Assembly: GCA_902783515.1 (NCBI GenBank)
Contig: CACZRK010000027.1
Location: 1-6,068 of the forward strand
Reading direction: 5' to 3'
Length of the DNA: 6,068 bases
Source: an uncultured Coriobacteriaceae bacterium
Lineage (GTDB): Bacteria; Actinomycetota; Coriobacteriia; Coriobacteriales; UMGS124
Each line of letters opens with the position of its first letter. The first letter of the stretch is position 1. The notes under the pieces are model-generated. The model did no database searches and was not told the DNA's origin. It saw nothing but the letters and a program-made list of their open reading frames with translations. The position numbers were made by a program, and so were the translations under genes. Below, one piece after another: positions 5,104-6,068 of the stretch.

Positions 5104-5925
5104 ATGAGCGAGGACATGCGCGCGAGCGGCGGCGGGGAGCGGCGGCCAGCCGGGGACCGGCCCGCGAAAGCTCGGGCAACGGGGACGGGGCCACGACCGC
5201 TCGCCGACCCGCCGTACGTCTCGCAGTGGGGCGACCCGGCGTGCAACGTTGCCTGGCTCGTGCGCGGCGAGGACCCGGCGGCGATCCATGACTGGCGCGC
5301 GGACGGCTACGCCGACGCCGACGCGTATCGGCTGTGGTCGCGCAGCACGTGCGGCCTCGCGTGCCTGGAGGGGATCATCCGCGCCGAGCTCGCCGATGAC
5401 CCCGGTCGCTGGCCCGCGCACGCCTCCGCGGAGGCATGGCTGCCGGGCGACCCCAAGTGGAAGCTCATCCGGCGCGCCATCGACCACGACGTGCTCGTGC
5501 CGCGCGAGAACGGCGAGATCGATGGTTTGTACTACGCTCCTTTTGTCACATGGGTCGCCGCCGACTACGGCTTGGAGGCGATCAGCCGTCCCGACCTGCC
5601 GCTTGACGAGGTGGTGGCGCGCGTGGCGAGCGGCGCGTGGTACGCGATGCTCTCGGTCTCCTTCGAGATCCGCCTCGCCCCCGAGCCGCCGACCCACACG
5701 GGCGGGCACCTCGTGCTCGCGCACCGCGCGACGCGCGCGTCGACTGCCGGCGGCCGCATGACGCCCGCGCGGATCGTCATCAACAACTCGTCGGGGGTGC
5801 CGGCGGGCGCCGACGACCAGACGCGGCCGGACTCCGCACTTGACGTCCCCTATGCGCTGAACGAGCTGGCGCCGTACTACGCGGGTCGCGGCATCCTCGT
5901 GCGGCGCGGGTCTGCCGGAGCATGA
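5104..5925 (+). CDS. C39-like cysteine-peptidase fold protein
   Basis: A 273-residue protein with the landmarks of the C39-like (papain-type) peptidase fold. VSQWGDPAC (39-47) carries a Gln41 in the position of the oxyanion-hole residue. STCGLACLEGI (81-91) offers Cys83 as nucleophile at the start of a helix. GGHLVLAHRA (200-209) offers His202, and IVINNSSG (224-231) offers Asn227 or Asn228 as third residue. The family normally processes leader peptides or cleaves other peptides; activity here is inferred from motifs. Residues 1-36 are Arg/Gly/Pro-rich, probably disordered. No signal peptide, membrane segment or ABC-transporter domain is seen, so it is likely cytosolic, unlike the C39 domains of bacteriocin exporters. 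The start has a strong ribosome site. It follows the helical-protein gene by 121 bp, which makes that protein a possible substrate or partner. A TGA at 5923-5925 ends it. Confidence 0.8.
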   Translation: MSEDMRASGGGERRPAGDRPAKARATGTGPRPLADPPYVSQWGDPACNVAWLVRGEDPAAIHDWRADGYADADAYRLWSRSTCGLACLEGIIRAELADDPGRWPAHASAEAWLPGDPKWKLIRRAIDHDVLVPRENGEIDGLYYAPFVTWVAADYGLEAISRPDLPLDEVVARVASGAWYAMLSVSFEIRLAPEPPTHTGGHLVLAHRATRASTAGGRMTPARIVINNSSGVPAGADDQTRPDSALDVPYALNELAPYYAGRGILVRRGSAGA

Positions 5926-6068
5926 TGACGGGCTGTCGGGCGGCGGCTGGTTGGCCTGGCGGCGATGAGGGCGGGGATGTGCGCGCGTCCGTGAGAGGCC
6001 GCCGTGTGTCGCCGCGGTCCGATCGATCTCTGTCGTGAGGTACAAGATCGCACGTTCGGGAGACTTTC
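5926..6068. other. 143-bp tail without a recognised gene
   Basis: No convincing frame or terminator was found after the C39-like gene. An inverted repeat, CGATCT (6024-6029) and AGATCG (6045-6050) with a 15-bp spacer, lies near the right edge and could be part of the control region of a gene beyond the window. A TACAAG at 6041-6046 weakly resembles a -10 element. Confidence 0.3.

Noticed and set aside
4785..5611. CTTGACGAGG found in both of the last genes, and a copy in lysR near 3590, as a possible dispersed element
   Set aside because: All copies encode Leu-Asp-Glu in frame within helices, so they are explained by codon choice and not by a DNA element, except the true in-gene duplication at 4782-4831.
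4354..6045. 563-codon open frame on the minus strand across the last two genes
   Set aside because: The product is an Arg/Pro/Ala-rich chain without domains. The plus-strand frames have strong ribosome sites, G/C-ending codons and, in one, C39-like motifs.
1..6068. CRISPR array, tRNA, rRNA, insertion sequence or phage attachment site
   Set aside because: No regularly spaced long repeats, no cloverleaf or conserved rRNA sequence, and no transposase or terminal inverted repeats were found by eye on either strand.

Overview
This window is a high-GC bacterial segment. Nearly every convincing reading frame ends its codons in G or C. The gene content is an exported iron-sulfur protein with a twin-arginine signal, a NiFe-metalloenzyme maturation factor, a LysR regulator and a LuxR remnant. 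That mix fits an anaerobic gut-type actinobacterium of the class Coriobacteriia (Eggerthella/Slackia-like). The assignment is inference from style and families; there is no rRNA or other marker gene to confirm it.

Layout from left to right. Positions 1-87 hold the last 28 codons of a plus-strand gene, possibly a flavoprotein. Positions 88-399 hold a strong hairpin (162-192) and, on the minus strand, a broken piece of a LuxR-type DNA-binding domain (273-391). On the minus strand follow hypA (400-957) and, upstream of it, a 564-residue Tat-exported protein (1085-2779) with two ferredoxin-type [4Fe-4S] motifs, seven further clustered cysteines and a winged-helix-like segment. A 403-bp divergent control region (2780-3182) separates this gene from a plus-strand LysR regulator (3183-4121). 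The control region holds a textbook ATC-N9-GAT LysR motif, a 14-bp palindrome, spaced direct repeats and a leader hairpin.

Past lysR, positions 4142-4285 carry an NhaA Na+/H+ antiporter remnant. Two plus-strand genes follow: a 201-residue helical protein of unknown function (4377-4982) and a C39-like cysteine-peptidase fold protein (5104-5925). Short repeats and palindromes precede them. The last 143 bases hold no recognisable gene.

How the parts may work together (inference): the LysR protein probably regulates the divergent iron-sulfur gene, and hypA may be co-transcribed with it or follow as a separate unit. The helical protein and the C39-like protein form a same-strand pair that may act together. 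The two gene remnants show that this is an eroded, rearranged region. The best candidates for something undescribed are the C39-like/helical pair and the exported winged-helix Fe-S protein with its own LysR regulator.
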